Assembly (NCBI GenBank): GCA_041661865.1
Contig: JBAZTO010000011.1
Location: 10,221-74,220, forward strand
DNA: 64,000 bases
Source of the DNA: JBAZTO01 sp041661865
GTDB lineage: Bacteria > Planctomycetota > Phycisphaerae > SM23-33
Direction of reading: 5' to 3'
The notes under the pieces were generated by a model. The model was given only the letters and a program-made list of their open reading frames with translations, was not told the DNA's origin and ran no database searches. The position numbers and the translations under genes were made by a program. Positions 1-7,442 of the stretch are shown here, piece after piece. Position 1 is the first letter of the stretch, and each line of letters starts with the position of its first letter.

Positions 1-31
1 CAGAAGACACAGCCGAGACGCCTGTGCCACC
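1..31. repeat. REP-like palindrome, family A (degenerate copy)
   Basis: This is a degenerate copy of the palindrome whose core is ACAGGCGAGACGCCTGT followed by GGTACC or GCCACC. Here the left arm reads ACAGCCG rather than ACAGGCG. The same family recurs at 4242-4294, 4899-4944, 12850-12875, 24182-24235 and 52731-52821. It is the kind of repeat that RAYT transposases act on. Confidence 0.7.
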
Positions 32-40
32 AGAAACAAG

Positions 41-69
41 AAAGGCCCCGTCGCGAGGGCGGGGCCTTT
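41..69 (-). terminator. Rho-independent terminator after the 92-787 gene
   Basis: AAAGGCCCCG and CGGGGCCTTT form a perfect 10-bp stem around a 9-nt loop. On the minus strand the stem is followed by the T-rich run CTTGTTTCT. It lies about 20 nt past the stop codon of the minus-strand membrane protein gene and would end the hemL-side transcript. Confidence 0.8.
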
Positions 70-91
70 GGAGTTACTTCGTGCTTCCAGG

Positions 92-787
92 TCAGGCCGG
101 TTCGGCAGGGCCCGACGAGGCGGGAGTCTCGCATCCGGCCATGCAGCGTTCGGCGGCCCGGAACTTCAACTGCACCATCAGCCACAGCAGTATGGCCAGC
201 AACGGGAAGGCGACAAAGCGGACGTAATACCCGAAACGGGTCAAGAACTCCACCGGGGTGGTGGTCCAATTGGTCTTGGCCGACTTGGCGCGCGAAATCA
301 ACTCGTTGAGGTTGAACATGGCGCTGGGCAAGTCCCATCCGGCAAAGACCTGCGGCCAGGGCGTCAGGAGCAGCGCCAGAACCACCGACCAGAAGAAGGC
401 GCTGACCAGCCCGGCTGCGCCGCCCAGGCGGCCTACCAGCGACAGTTGGACCGCTACCAGCAGGCTTACCAGCAGCAGCAGCGAAAGCCCGAAGGCCAGG
501 TAACTGCTGACCGGCAGGATGGACAGGAACAGCCCTTCGTAGAACTTGGCCGCGTGATCGGAGGAGGCGGGCAACGTGGCAGGCACGGACGCGGGCTGCG
601 AGCCGGCTGCCGGGGCGGCCACCGCGTAGAGCGGATCGAGCACGCCGCCGACATCCACCAGGACGAAGGCCGCCAACTGGATAACCACCATGAGCATGAT
701 GAGCCAGAGGAAAATGCTCTTGGCGCTGCGGACCGATCCGAACGCCTGTCCGTACTCCGTTGCATTGATCTCGTCGAATTGTGCCAT
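92..787 (-). CDS. Four-TM membrane protein, unknown function
   Basis: This encodes a 231-aa inner-membrane protein that I do not recognise. Hydrophobic segments lie near residues 24-46, 86-120, 125-145 and 187-211. A linker with Pro/Ala/Ser repeats (ASVPATLPASS) sits between the first two. The start at 787 (MAQFDE) is preceded by AAAGG seven bases upstream; the longer open frame reading back into hemL lacks such support. The gene lies 85 bp downstream of hemL on the same strand and is probably co-transcribed with it. A hairpin terminator follows. Confidence 0.7.
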   Translation of the reverse strand: MAQFDEINATEYGQAFGSVRSAKSIFLWLIMLMVVIQLAAFVLVDVGGVLDPLYAVAAPAAGSQPASVPATLPASSDHAAKFYEGLFLSILPVSSYLAFGLSLLLLVSLLVAVQLSLVGRLGGAAGLVSAFFWSVVLALLLTPWPQVFAGWDLPSAMFNLNELISRAKSAKTNWTTTPVEFLTRFGYYVRFVAFPLLAILLWLMVQLKFRAAERCMAGCETPASSGPAEPA

Positions 788-872
788 GTGTCGACCTTTC
801 GTTTGTTCTGTGGAGCGATGCGGCTGATGACGATACTGATCCGGTGTATATCTATCGGACGCGGGGCCGGCC

Positions 873-2180
873 CTACATGAGCTTGGCGGCGGAGGCGAAG
901 GCCCCCGCGGCGGCCTCGATCGTCCGTTCGATGTCTGCCTCGCCGTGCGCGGCCGAGACGAAAAGCGCCTCATACTGGCTGGGCGCCATGTAGATGCCCG
1001 CCTCCAGCATGGCATGGAAGAAAGCGGCGAAGGCGGCGGTGTTGCCGGCGGTGGCGGTGGCGAAATCGACCACCGGCCCGGGCGTGAAGAAGCAGCAGAG
1101 CATGCTCCCCACGCGGTTGAAGCACACCTTACCGGCCAGGCCCGCCCCGTCGGCGGCCTGTCGCAGGCCTTGTTCCAGTCGCGCCGAGGATTTCTCCAGG
1201 CGCGCGTAGAAGCCCTCCTTGGCCAGCACTTCCAGGCAGGCCAGGCCCGCCGCGGTGGCTGCCGGATTGCCGGACAACGTGCCGGCCTGGTAGACCGGCC
1301 CCTCGGGCGCCAGGTGCTTCATGATCGCCGCCGGGCCGCCCAGCGCGCCCACCGGCAGGCCGCCGCCGACGATCTTGCCGAAGGTCGTCAGGTCCGGCCG
1401 CACTTTGTACAGGCCCTGCGCGCCGCCGTAGGCGACACGGAAGCCCGTCATCACCTCGTCGAACACCAGCAGCGCGCCGTGTTGGTCGCACAATTGGCGC
1501 AGGCCCTGGAGATATCCCGCCGCCGGAGCGATCACGCCCATGTTGCCGGCGACCGGCTCGACCAGCACGGCTGCGATCTGCGGGCCGAACTTGGCGAAGA
1601 CCTCTTCCATGGCCGGCAGGCTGTTGTAGGGCGCCAGCACCGTGTGGGCGGTGGCCTCGGGCGTCACGCCCGGCGAACTGGGCACGCCCAGAGTCAGGGC
1701 GCCGCTGCCGGCAGCCACCAGCAACGAGTCGACGTGCCCGTGATAGCAGCCGATGCACTTGACGATCTTGCTGCGTCCGGTGGCGCCGCGGGCCAGTCGC
1801 ACTGCCGACATGACCGCCTCGGTGCCGCTGCTGGTGAGGCGAACCTTCTGAATGGAAGGCATGGCCCGCACGACGGCCTCGGCCAGCTCGGTCTCAGCCT
1901 CGGTCGGCGCGCCGTAACTGGTGCCGTGGTGGATGGCCTTGATGATGGCGGTGACGATGGCCTCGGGCGCGTGGCCCAGGATGGCCGGGCCGTAGCTGCC
2001 GACGTAGTCGATGTAGGTGTTGCCGTCGATGTCGGTGATGCGGCACCCGCTGGCCGACTCGATCACCGGCGGCGTGCCTCCGACGGCGGAAAACGCCCGC
2101 ACCGGGGAGTTCACTCCGCCCACCAGCACCTTCTGCGCCCGGGCAAAGGCCGCCTTGGACTTCTGCGTTCGTCTGACCAA
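873..2180 (-). CDS. hemL: Glutamate-1-semialdehyde 2,1-aminomutase
   Basis: HemL converts glutamate-1-semialdehyde to 5-aminolevulinate in the C5 route to tetrapyrroles. It is a cytoplasmic PLP enzyme. The 435-aa length is typical. Visible family features include the N-terminal VGGVNSPVRAF, the SSGTEAVMSAVRLAR region, the CYHGHVDSLL segment, the DEVMTGFR motif that binds the PLP ring, and the PLP lysine in TTFGKIVGGGLPVGA near residue 270. The start is TTG at 2180, with AAGGAG nine bases upstream. It lies downstream of leuS with about 190 bp between them. Confidence 0.95.
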   Translation of the reverse strand: MVRRTQKSKAAFARAQKVLVGGVNSPVRAFSAVGGTPPVIESASGCRITDIDGNTYIDYVGSYGPAILGHAPEAIVTAIIKAIHHGTSYGAPTEAETELAEAVVRAMPSIQKVRLTSSGTEAVMSAVRLARGATGRSKIVKCIGCYHGHVDSLLVAAGSGALTLGVPSSPGVTPEATAHTVLAPYNSLPAMEEVFAKFGPQIAAVLVEPVAGNMGVIAPAAGYLQGLRQLCDQHGALLVFDEVMTGFRVAYGGAQGLYKVRPDLTTFGKIVGGGLPVGALGGPAAIMKHLAPEGPVYQAGTLSGNPAATAAGLACLEVLAKEGFYARLEKSSARLEQGLRQAADGAGLAGKVCFNRVGSMLCCFFTPGPVVDFATATAGNTAAFAAFFHAMLEAGIYMAPSQYEALFVSAAHGEADIERTIEAAAGAFASAAKLM

Positions 2181-2303
2181 CTCGTGCTACTCCTTCAGGC
2201 CAATTATCTTTTCGGCCGCCTCGTCAAAAATCGCCCAGGCGGGGACGCACGAAAGTCTAGCACTTCCAGGCTCAAAAAACTCGCGAGTCGCCAAACCCAA
2301 AGG

Positions 2304-2323
2304 CGCCGGGTTGATTCCCGGCG
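2304..2323 (-). terminator. Possible terminator hairpin after leuS
   Basis: CGCCGGG, TTGATT and CCCGGCG form a 7-bp stem with a 6-nt loop, about 50 nt past the leuS stop. The next T6 run on the minus strand is some 25 nt further on, so this is not a textbook terminator. It may only weaken read-through from leuS to hemL. Confidence 0.3.
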
Positions 2324-2369
2324 GCCACGACCCGTTAACCAGTTAACCGGTCAACCGATCAACCGGCTG

Positions 2370-5300
2370 TCACTTGACCACGAAATTGATCAGCTTGAGC
2401 GGCACGACGATCTTCTTGACGAGGGTCTTGCCCTCAAGCGCCGCAGCCACTTTCGGCTCGGTCATGGCCGCCTGCAGCATCGCCGCCTCGTCGGCGCCGG
2501 CGGGCACCTGCACGCGTGCCCGCAGCTTGCCGTTGACCTGAACGGGCAACTCGATGCTTTCCTCGGCGATCGAAGCTTCGTCATACTGCGGCCAGGGCTC
2601 CCGCGCGAGCGACTTGTCGCCGCCAAGCTGCCGCCACAGCTCCTCGCAAATGTGCGGGGCGAAGGGCGCCAGCAGCAGCAGGAACCGCCGGGCCTGGCCG
2701 GCCGACAGCGAGGCGGCCTTGTAGACGGTGTTGACGAACTCCATCATGGCCGCGATGGCCGTGTTGAACTTCATCGCCACGATGTCCTCGCCGACCTTTC
2801 TGGTCAGGCGGTTGAGGGAGCGCTCGACCTCGGGGTTGTCCTGGCCGGCGATCATGGCCGGACGCTCCTCGTCCCCGGCGATCATGCGCCAGACGCGGTT
2901 GAGGAAGCGGTGCACGCCCGGGACGTCGCGGGTGTTCCAGGGCTTGGAGGCCTCCAGCGGCCCCATGAACATCTCGTAGAGGCGGAACGTGTCGGCGCCG
3001 TACTGGGCGATCACGTCGTCGGGATTGACCGCGCTGGTCTTGAGGCTCTTGGACATCTTCTCGACCGACGTGATCAGCGGCTCGCGCGTCTCCTTGTGGA
3101 CGGGCTTGTCGCCGGTGAAATCGATGCTCTCGAGCGGGATGGCCACGCCCCGGCCGTCGCGGTAGGCGATGCCCAGGATCATGCCCTGATTGAACAGTTT
3201 GCCGAACGGCTCAGCCGTCGAGACGTAGCCGAGGTCGAAGAGCACCTTGTGCCAGAACCGCGAGTAGAGCAGGTGCAGCACGGCATGCTCAGCCCCGCCG
3301 ACGTAGAGGTCCGTGCCCATGGGCGACTGGAGCCTGGCGGCATCATGCCTCTTGCCGCCGGGGTTCATCCAGTACTTCTCGATCTTCTCGTCGCAGAACC
3401 GATGCGAGTTCTGCGGGTCGAGATATCGCAGGTAGTACCAGCACGAGCCGGCCCACTGAGGCATGGTATTGAGTTCGCGCTTGGCTGCGCCGCCGCAGGA
3501 AGGGCAGACGGTGTTGACCCAGTCGCCGGCCTTGCCGAGGGGCGGCGCGGGCAGGGCGTCAGGGTCGCTGCTGGAGGCCGGGGTGAAGTCGTCCATGTCC
3601 GGCAGCGTCAGCGGCAGCGAGGATTCGGGCAGGGGGACCACTCCGCATCGTTCGCAGTGGACGATGGGGAAAGGCTCGCCCCAATAGCGCTGGCGGCTGA
3701 AGAGCCAGTCGCGGAGCTTGTAGTTGACCGCGCGCTTGCCCAGGCCCTTGGCGGCCAGGTCGGCGGTGATTTTCTCTTTGAACTCCGCGGTCGGCAGGCC
3801 GTCATAAGGGCCGGAGTTGACGGCGATGCCGTCGTCAACGTAGCCGTGCCAGTCCACGCCCTCGGGCGGCTGGACGACCTGGACGATGGGCAGGTTGAAC
3901 TTGGTGGCGAACTCGAAGTCGCGCGTATCGTGCGCCGGCACGGCCATGATGGCCCCGGTGCCGTAGCCCATCATCACGTAGTCGGCCACCCAGATCGGAA
4001 TCGGCTGGCCCGTGACGGGATTGATCGCGTGGGCGCCGGTGAAGACGCCGGTCTTCTCCTTGGTTTCCGCCGTCCGCTCAAGTTCGGACTTGTTAGCCGC
4101 CGCGGCGACGTAGGCCTTCACGGCCTCCGCCTGCTCGCGGGTGGTGAGATCCCCGACCATCTCGTGCTCGGGGGCCAGCACCATGTACGTCGCGCCGAAC
4201 AGCGTGTCCGGCCGGGTGGTGTAGACCACGATGGACTCTTGGGTACCACAGGCGTCTCGCCTGTTGCTTTGGGTATCACAGGCGTCTCGCCTGTACTCTT
4301 CCGATTCATGTCCGAAATGTGCGGCTGAATCTCTAATAAGAAGTTCTTCCGCATTGATCCAAAGCCATTTGTAAGCGTCGGCTCTTGAGGTCAGTCCCCG
4401 TTTTACGGGGTTGTCGCAAATGTACTTGGTGAAATCGCTCAACCACCGCTCATCACGGATAATGTGATCGAAGCTTTCTTCCAGCCAGAACGGGCCCTTT
4501 CGCGCCCTGCTCTTATTGATTTCATGAGCGGTGAAACTCTTGATACTGTGAGTCAGGCGATCCATCGATTCGCCTTCCAGCGGCCTGACGATCATGTGAA
4601 CGTGATTGTCCAACACGGTTGCTGCATAGACGCAACACTTTGAACCATGCCAATGAAGGCAGGCGTTCATTACCATGTCGCGTTCCGGTTCGCTCAGCAT
4701 CTCTTGGCCGGCACAATGGAAAGTAACGAAATACGTGGCGCCGGGAATTTCGAGATGAGGCAGGTTTCGAGCGGCGGCAATGAGATCGGGGGAAGACGGC
4801 TCACCCGGAGGATAGGGATTTTTTCCTTCAAACGAAAGTGAAACCAATGGGGGGAATGGCCTGGTCGAGTCATCGCAATAGTATTTGAATGAAGATGTCA
4901 CAGGCGAGACGCCAGAAGACACAGGCGAGACGCCTGTGCTACCTAATATCTCGAACTTCACCTCGGCCCCGACGCTCTTGCCGATCCAGTTGCGTTGCAT
5001 GATCTTGATCGGTTCGGGCCAGTCGACTTTTTCCAGGTCCTCCAGCAGCCGCTCGGTGTAGGCGGTGATGCGGAGCATCCATTGCTTCATGGCCCGGCGA
5101 TAGACCGGGAAGTTGCCGCGGTCGCTCTTGCCCTCGTTGGTGACTTCCTCGTTGGCCAGTACCGTGCCGAGCATGGGGCACCAGTTGACCGGCGCCTCGC
5201 TGATGTAGGCCAGGCGGTATTCGTCCAGCAGGCGGCGCTGCTGGTCGCTCTCAAGCTCGGAGAACTTCATCTGCCCGACCTGGAGGCCGTAAAGATCGAT

Positions 5301-5882
5301 GTCGGCGATGCGCCGCGCCGCGACGGCGGGCACGACGCCGCCGTTCATGTCCACCACGAGCTGGCCCGAAAGCAGCTTTCGCTCCAGGTCGGCGATGGGG
5401 CGGGCGGCCTGGGCTTCGGGGTCGAACCACGAATTGTAGAGCTTCAGGAAGATCCACTGTGTCCAGCGATAGTATTCCGGATCGGTGGTGGCCAGGCGGC
5501 GCGACCAGTCATAGCTGAAGCCGAACATCCTGATCTGCCGCTCGATATTGGCGATGTTCCTGGCCGTCGTTTCACGCGGGTGAACCCCGTGCTCCACGGC
5601 GTACTGTTCGGCGGGCAGGCCGAAGGAGTCGTACCCCATCGGGTGCAGCACGTTGTAACCGTTCATGCGCGCGAAGCGGCAGAGGATGTCGGTGGCTGTG
5701 TAGCCCTCGGGATGGCCCACGTGCAGGCCCACGCCCGAGGGATAGGGGAACATGTCCAGCACGTAGAGCTTGGGGGCTTCGACGAAGTCCTTCTCGCCCG
5801 GGTTGGGCTGGCGGAAGGTTCCCGCCTGCTCCCAGTAATCCTGCCACTTCTTCTCGATCGCCGTAAAGTCATAACCTGCCAT
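2370..5882 (-). CDS. leuS: Leucyl-tRNA synthetase carrying an in-frame RAYT transposase insertion
   Basis: LeuRS charges tRNA-Leu and edits mischarged tRNA in its CP1 domain. Class I signatures are present: HVGH at residues 54-57 and KMSKS near 942-946. The editing motif TTRPDT lies near residue 557. The start (MAGYDF) has AGGAG five bases upstream. The protein is 1170 aa, against about 935 aa without the insert. Residues about 313-547 are not LeuRS: they encode REP-derived peptides flanking a whole RAYT domain with HVH (427-429) and a catalytic-type Tyr near 487. The insertion falls between the WIGKSVGAEVKFEI strand and the TRPDT motif, so both LeuRS halves remain in one uninterrupted frame. 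The insert is visibly poorer in G+C (about 45 per cent in a sampled line). Expression is probably controlled by the leader peptide and attenuator upstream. Whether the fused protein is active cannot be told from sequence. Confidence 0.93.
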   Translation of the reverse strand: MAGYDFTAIEKKWQDYWEQAGTFRQPNPGEKDFVEAPKLYVLDMFPYPSGVGLHVGHPEGYTATDILCRFARMNGYNVLHPMGYDSFGLPAEQYAVEHGVHPRETTARNIANIERQIRMFGFSYDWSRRLATTDPEYYRWTQWIFLKLYNSWFDPEAQAARPIADLERKLLSGQLVVDMNGGVVPAVAARRIADIDLYGLQVGQMKFSELESDQQRRLLDEYRLAYISEAPVNWCPMLGTVLANEEVTNEGKSDRGNFPVYRRAMKQWMLRITAYTERLLEDLEKVDWPEPIKIMQRNWIGKSVGAEVKFEILGSTGVSPVSSGVSPVTSSFKYYCDDSTRPFPPLVSLSFEGKNPYPPGEPSSPDLIAAARNLPHLEIPGATYFVTFHCAGQEMLSEPERDMVMNACLHWHGSKCCVYAATVLDNHVHMIVRPLEGESMDRLTHSIKSFTAHEINKSRARKGPFWLEESFDHIIRDERWLSDFTKYICDNPVKRGLTSRADAYKWLWINAEELLIRDSAAHFGHESEEYRRDACDTQSNRRDACGTQESIVVYTTRPDTLFGATYMVLAPEHEMVGDLTTREQAEAVKAYVAAAANKSELERTAETKEKTGVFTGAHAINPVTGQPIPIWVADYVMMGYGTGAIMAVPAHDTRDFEFATKFNLPIVQVVQPPEGVDWHGYVDDGIAVNSGPYDGLPTAEFKEKITADLAAKGLGKRAVNYKLRDWLFSRQRYWGEPFPIVHCERCGVVPLPESSLPLTLPDMDDFTPASSSDPDALPAPPLGKAGDWVNTVCPSCGGAAKRELNTMPQWAGSCWYYLRYLDPQNSHRFCDEKIEKYWMNPGGKRHDAARLQSPMGTDLYVGGAEHAVLHLLYSRFWHKVLFDLGYVSTAEPFGKLFNQGMILGIAYRDGRGVAIPLESIDFTGDKPVHKETREPLITSVEKMSKSLKTSAVNPDDVIAQYGADTFRLYEMFMGPLEASKPWNTRDVPGVHRFLNRVWRMIAGDEERPAMIAGQDNPEVERSLNRLTRKVGEDIVAMKFNTAIAAMMEFVNTVYKAASLSAGQARRFLLLLAPFAPHICEELWRQLGGDKSLAREPWPQYDEASIAEESIELPVQVNGKLRARVQVPAGADEAAMLQAAMTEPKVAAALEGKTLVKKIVVPLKLINFVVK
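4242..4944 (-). mobile_element. RAYT (REP-associated tyrosine transposase) element with flanking REPs, nested in leuS
   Basis: The element is about 703 bp. Two family A palindromes lie at 4242-4264 and 4272-4294, and inverted copies lie at 4899-4913 (truncated) and 4919-4944. Between them the leuS frame encodes an IS200-like RAYT domain. It shows the N-terminal PGATYFVTF, the HUH motif as DNHVHMIV, the segment FWLEESFDHIIRDE, and the catalytic-helix region KYICDNPVKRGL with its Tyr. Known RAYTs carry exactly these blocks and mobilise or maintain REP palindromes. No frameshift or stop is present, and the REP arms are translated as TGVSPV- and GTQ-type peptides. An independent internal start is possible but I see no strong ribosome site for one. 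Confidence 0.88.
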
Positions 5883-5940
5883 GGCATCTCCTTGCCCGTT
5901 CGTATCAATACTCTGCCTGTCTTGCCCGCGTCCTGCCAAC

Positions 5941-5973
5941 AAAAAAGCCCCGTGACCTCTGTGATCGCGGGGC
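5941..5973 (-). terminator. leuS attenuator terminator
   Basis: On the minus strand GCCCCG (5973-5968) pairs with CGGGGC (5952-5947) and is followed at once by six T residues (5946-5941). It sits between the leucine-rich leader peptide and the leuS ribosome site, not behind a gene, so it fits an attenuator rather than an end-of-operon terminator. Its 5' arm overlaps the 3' arm of the antiterminator at 5963-5970. Confidence 0.8.
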
Positions 5974-5997
5974 GTATTGGGCGGGCCTTCCGCGATC
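5963..5997 (-). promoter_or_regulatory. leuS antiterminator hairpin
   Basis: GATCGCGG (5997-5990) is perfectly complementary to CCGCGATC (5970-5963). Pairing would occupy part of the GCCCCG arm that the terminator needs. The 5' arm begins two bases after the TGA stop of the leader peptide, so a ribosome at the stop would mask it and allow termination. A ribosome stalled on the upstream Leu codons would leave it free. The mechanism is inferred from this geometry. Confidence 0.7.
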
Positions 5998-5999
5998 CG

Positions 6000-6059
6000 T
6001 CAGCGCAACAGCAAGGGTAGCAGGAGGCGGCACACCAGGCTGTCGGCTGGACGGATCAT
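6000..6059 (-). CDS. leuS leader peptide (leucine attenuation peptide)
   Basis: This short frame encodes 19 residues, MIRPADSLVCRLLLPLLLR, then TGA. Seven of the residues are Leu, and six of the last eight sense codons are Leu codons (CTC, CTG, CTA, then after CCC TTG, CTG, TTG). GGAG lies six bases before the ATG. The peptide is followed immediately by the antiterminator and terminator arms, and 117 nt later by leuS. This is the layout of amino-acid leader peptides such as those of leu, ilv and trp operons. It would sense charged tRNA-Leu, the product of leuS itself. I do not see a firm promoter; a TG-n-TATTAC extended -10 near 6150-6158 is one candidate. Confidence 0.78.
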   Translation of the reverse strand: MIRPADSLVCRLLLPLLLR

Positions 6060-6241
6060 GATTCTCTCCAACCATTTTGTCGGCCAGAGCGTGGCCCGGT
6101 CAAGACTTAATTTCATCTGCGGCAAACCGGGGAGCGGGCCGGCGACGTAGTAATAGCAACTCAGGCGCAAATAAGGTGTTCAGGCGTGGCCTGATCGTGT
6201 ATCACACAGGGCCACTTGGACTGGTATTACGCGAGGCGTTG

Positions 6242-7207
6242 ATGAGACTATCTGAAGTGTGCGTTTGCCTGGGATTCCTGGCGTTTGTGGTGACCATTTA
6301 CATCGACGCCGGCAGGATCATCGTGCTCTGGGCCTACGGCCGCATCACGGGCCACAATCGGCTCTCGCCGCGATTCCGCTGGGTCCGCCGCGTGATACTG
6401 GCCGCTGCGGCCGGGGGGCTGCTGTGCTTTGTCTACGCCTGGCAGATCGAACCCTACCATCTGACCGTCACGCACCTTTCCCTCCCCAGCGCCAAGCTGA
6501 CCCCCGGCAGCAAGCCCATCCGCATTGTGCATATTTCTGACACGCATTGCGACGCCACCGCCCGCCTGGAAGACCGCGTAGCCGAGGAGGCACGGGCGCA
6601 GAAACCCGACTTGATCCTCTTCACCGGCGATGCGGTCAACTCCCCCGACGGCGTGGAAAACTTCAGGCGTTGCATGATGGCCTTGGCCAAAGTCGCGCCC
6701 ACCTACGCCGTCCGCGGCAACTGGGACTACGACCCTGGGACCGAGGGGATTTACGCGGGCACGGGCGTGCGCGAACTGTATGGTGCGTCCATCAACCTCC
6801 TGATTGCCGGGCATCCGGTCTGGCTGGCCGGTTGCGACCCCGGCGTGGACTCGCAACGGGGAAGGCTTCTGGGCAATGCGCCGCACAGGCCGCTGACGAT
6901 CTTCCTGGAGCATTATCCCGACGACATCTACGAGGTGGCCAAGGGCGGCATCGATCTCTACCTGGCCGGGCACACGCACGGCGGGCAGGTCTGCCTGCCC
7001 TTCTACGGCGCGATGGTGACGCTGTCCAGCTATGGCAAGAGGTTCGAGTATGGCCGGTCGGTCGTGGATTCCACGACCCTGTTCGTCACCCGGGGCATCG
7101 GCATGGAAGGCCACATCACGCCTCGCGTGCGATTCCTCGCCCCGCCCGAACTGGTCGTGATCGAGATCGTCCCTGCCAAAGGCGCCCCCACGACGCGCCC
7201 CCGGTAA
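6242..7207 (+). CDS. Membrane-anchored metallophosphoesterase (YkuE-like)
   Basis: A 321-aa protein with two N-terminal membrane segments (about residues 4-28 and 46-68) and a calcineurin-like phosphoesterase domain. Metal-binding motifs are HISDTH (near 96), FTGDAVNS, GNWDYDP and GHTHGGQ (near 242). The third motif has Trp where most family members have His (GNHD), a variation to note. The likely substrate is a phospholipid or nucleotide-sugar type phosphodiester, but this is family-level inference. The start ATG at 6242 begins the first membrane segment; the frame is open further upstream but without family-like sequence. The gene is transcribed away from leuS. Confidence 0.85.
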   Translation: MRLSEVCVCLGFLAFVVTIYIDAGRIIVLWAYGRITGHNRLSPRFRWVRRVILAAAAGGLLCFVYAWQIEPYHLTVTHLSLPSAKLTPGSKPIRIVHISDTHCDATARLEDRVAEEARAQKPDLILFTGDAVNSPDGVENFRRCMMALAKVAPTYAVRGNWDYDPGTEGIYAGTGVRELYGASINLLIAGHPVWLAGCDPGVDSQRGRLLGNAPHRPLTIFLEHYPDDIYEVAKGGIDLYLAGHTHGGQVCLPFYGAMVTLSSYGKRFEYGRSVVDSTTLFVTRGIGMEGHITPRVRFLAPPELVVIEIVPAKGAPTTRPR

Positions 7208-7442
7208 TCTGGAATCATCGTCCTTCCGGATGTGGACGGTTTTCGCAGAAAGCCGGGGACACGATACCGGTTATTATGCCGCCCGTCTGTCGGTAGGCGT
7301 GTTTGCCGCACGCGGGAACGCGACTTCCGCATGGCTGCAAACACCTGCCTGCCGGCAGATCGCAGCCGTAACGCCAGATCAAACAGCAATTCCCGCGAGC
7401 TTGCGATGCGCGGCTGGTTCGGAGTTCGTCATTCGTCATTTC

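Noticed and set aside
2270..2340. tRNA-like 3' end: CCGGGTTGATTCCCGG resembles a T arm
   Set aside because: No acceptor, D or anticodon stem could be fitted upstream. It is better read as a simple hairpin behind leuS.
945..4328. Very long open frame (over 1100 codons) on the plus strand opposite hemL and leuS
   Set aside because: It is an antisense shadow of GC-rich coding sequence: rich in Arg, Gly, Ala and His, without domains, and covered by two well-recognised genes.
6074..6103. TTGACC and CAAAAT as the leuS promoter
   Set aside because: The expected start would fall inside the ribosome site of the leader peptide, so this promoter would not give a translatable leader.
5941..6240. T-box riboswitch upstream of leuS
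   Set aside because: The terminator and antiterminator fit, but there is no convincing T-box sequence or specifier arm, and the Leu-rich leader peptide explains the region better.
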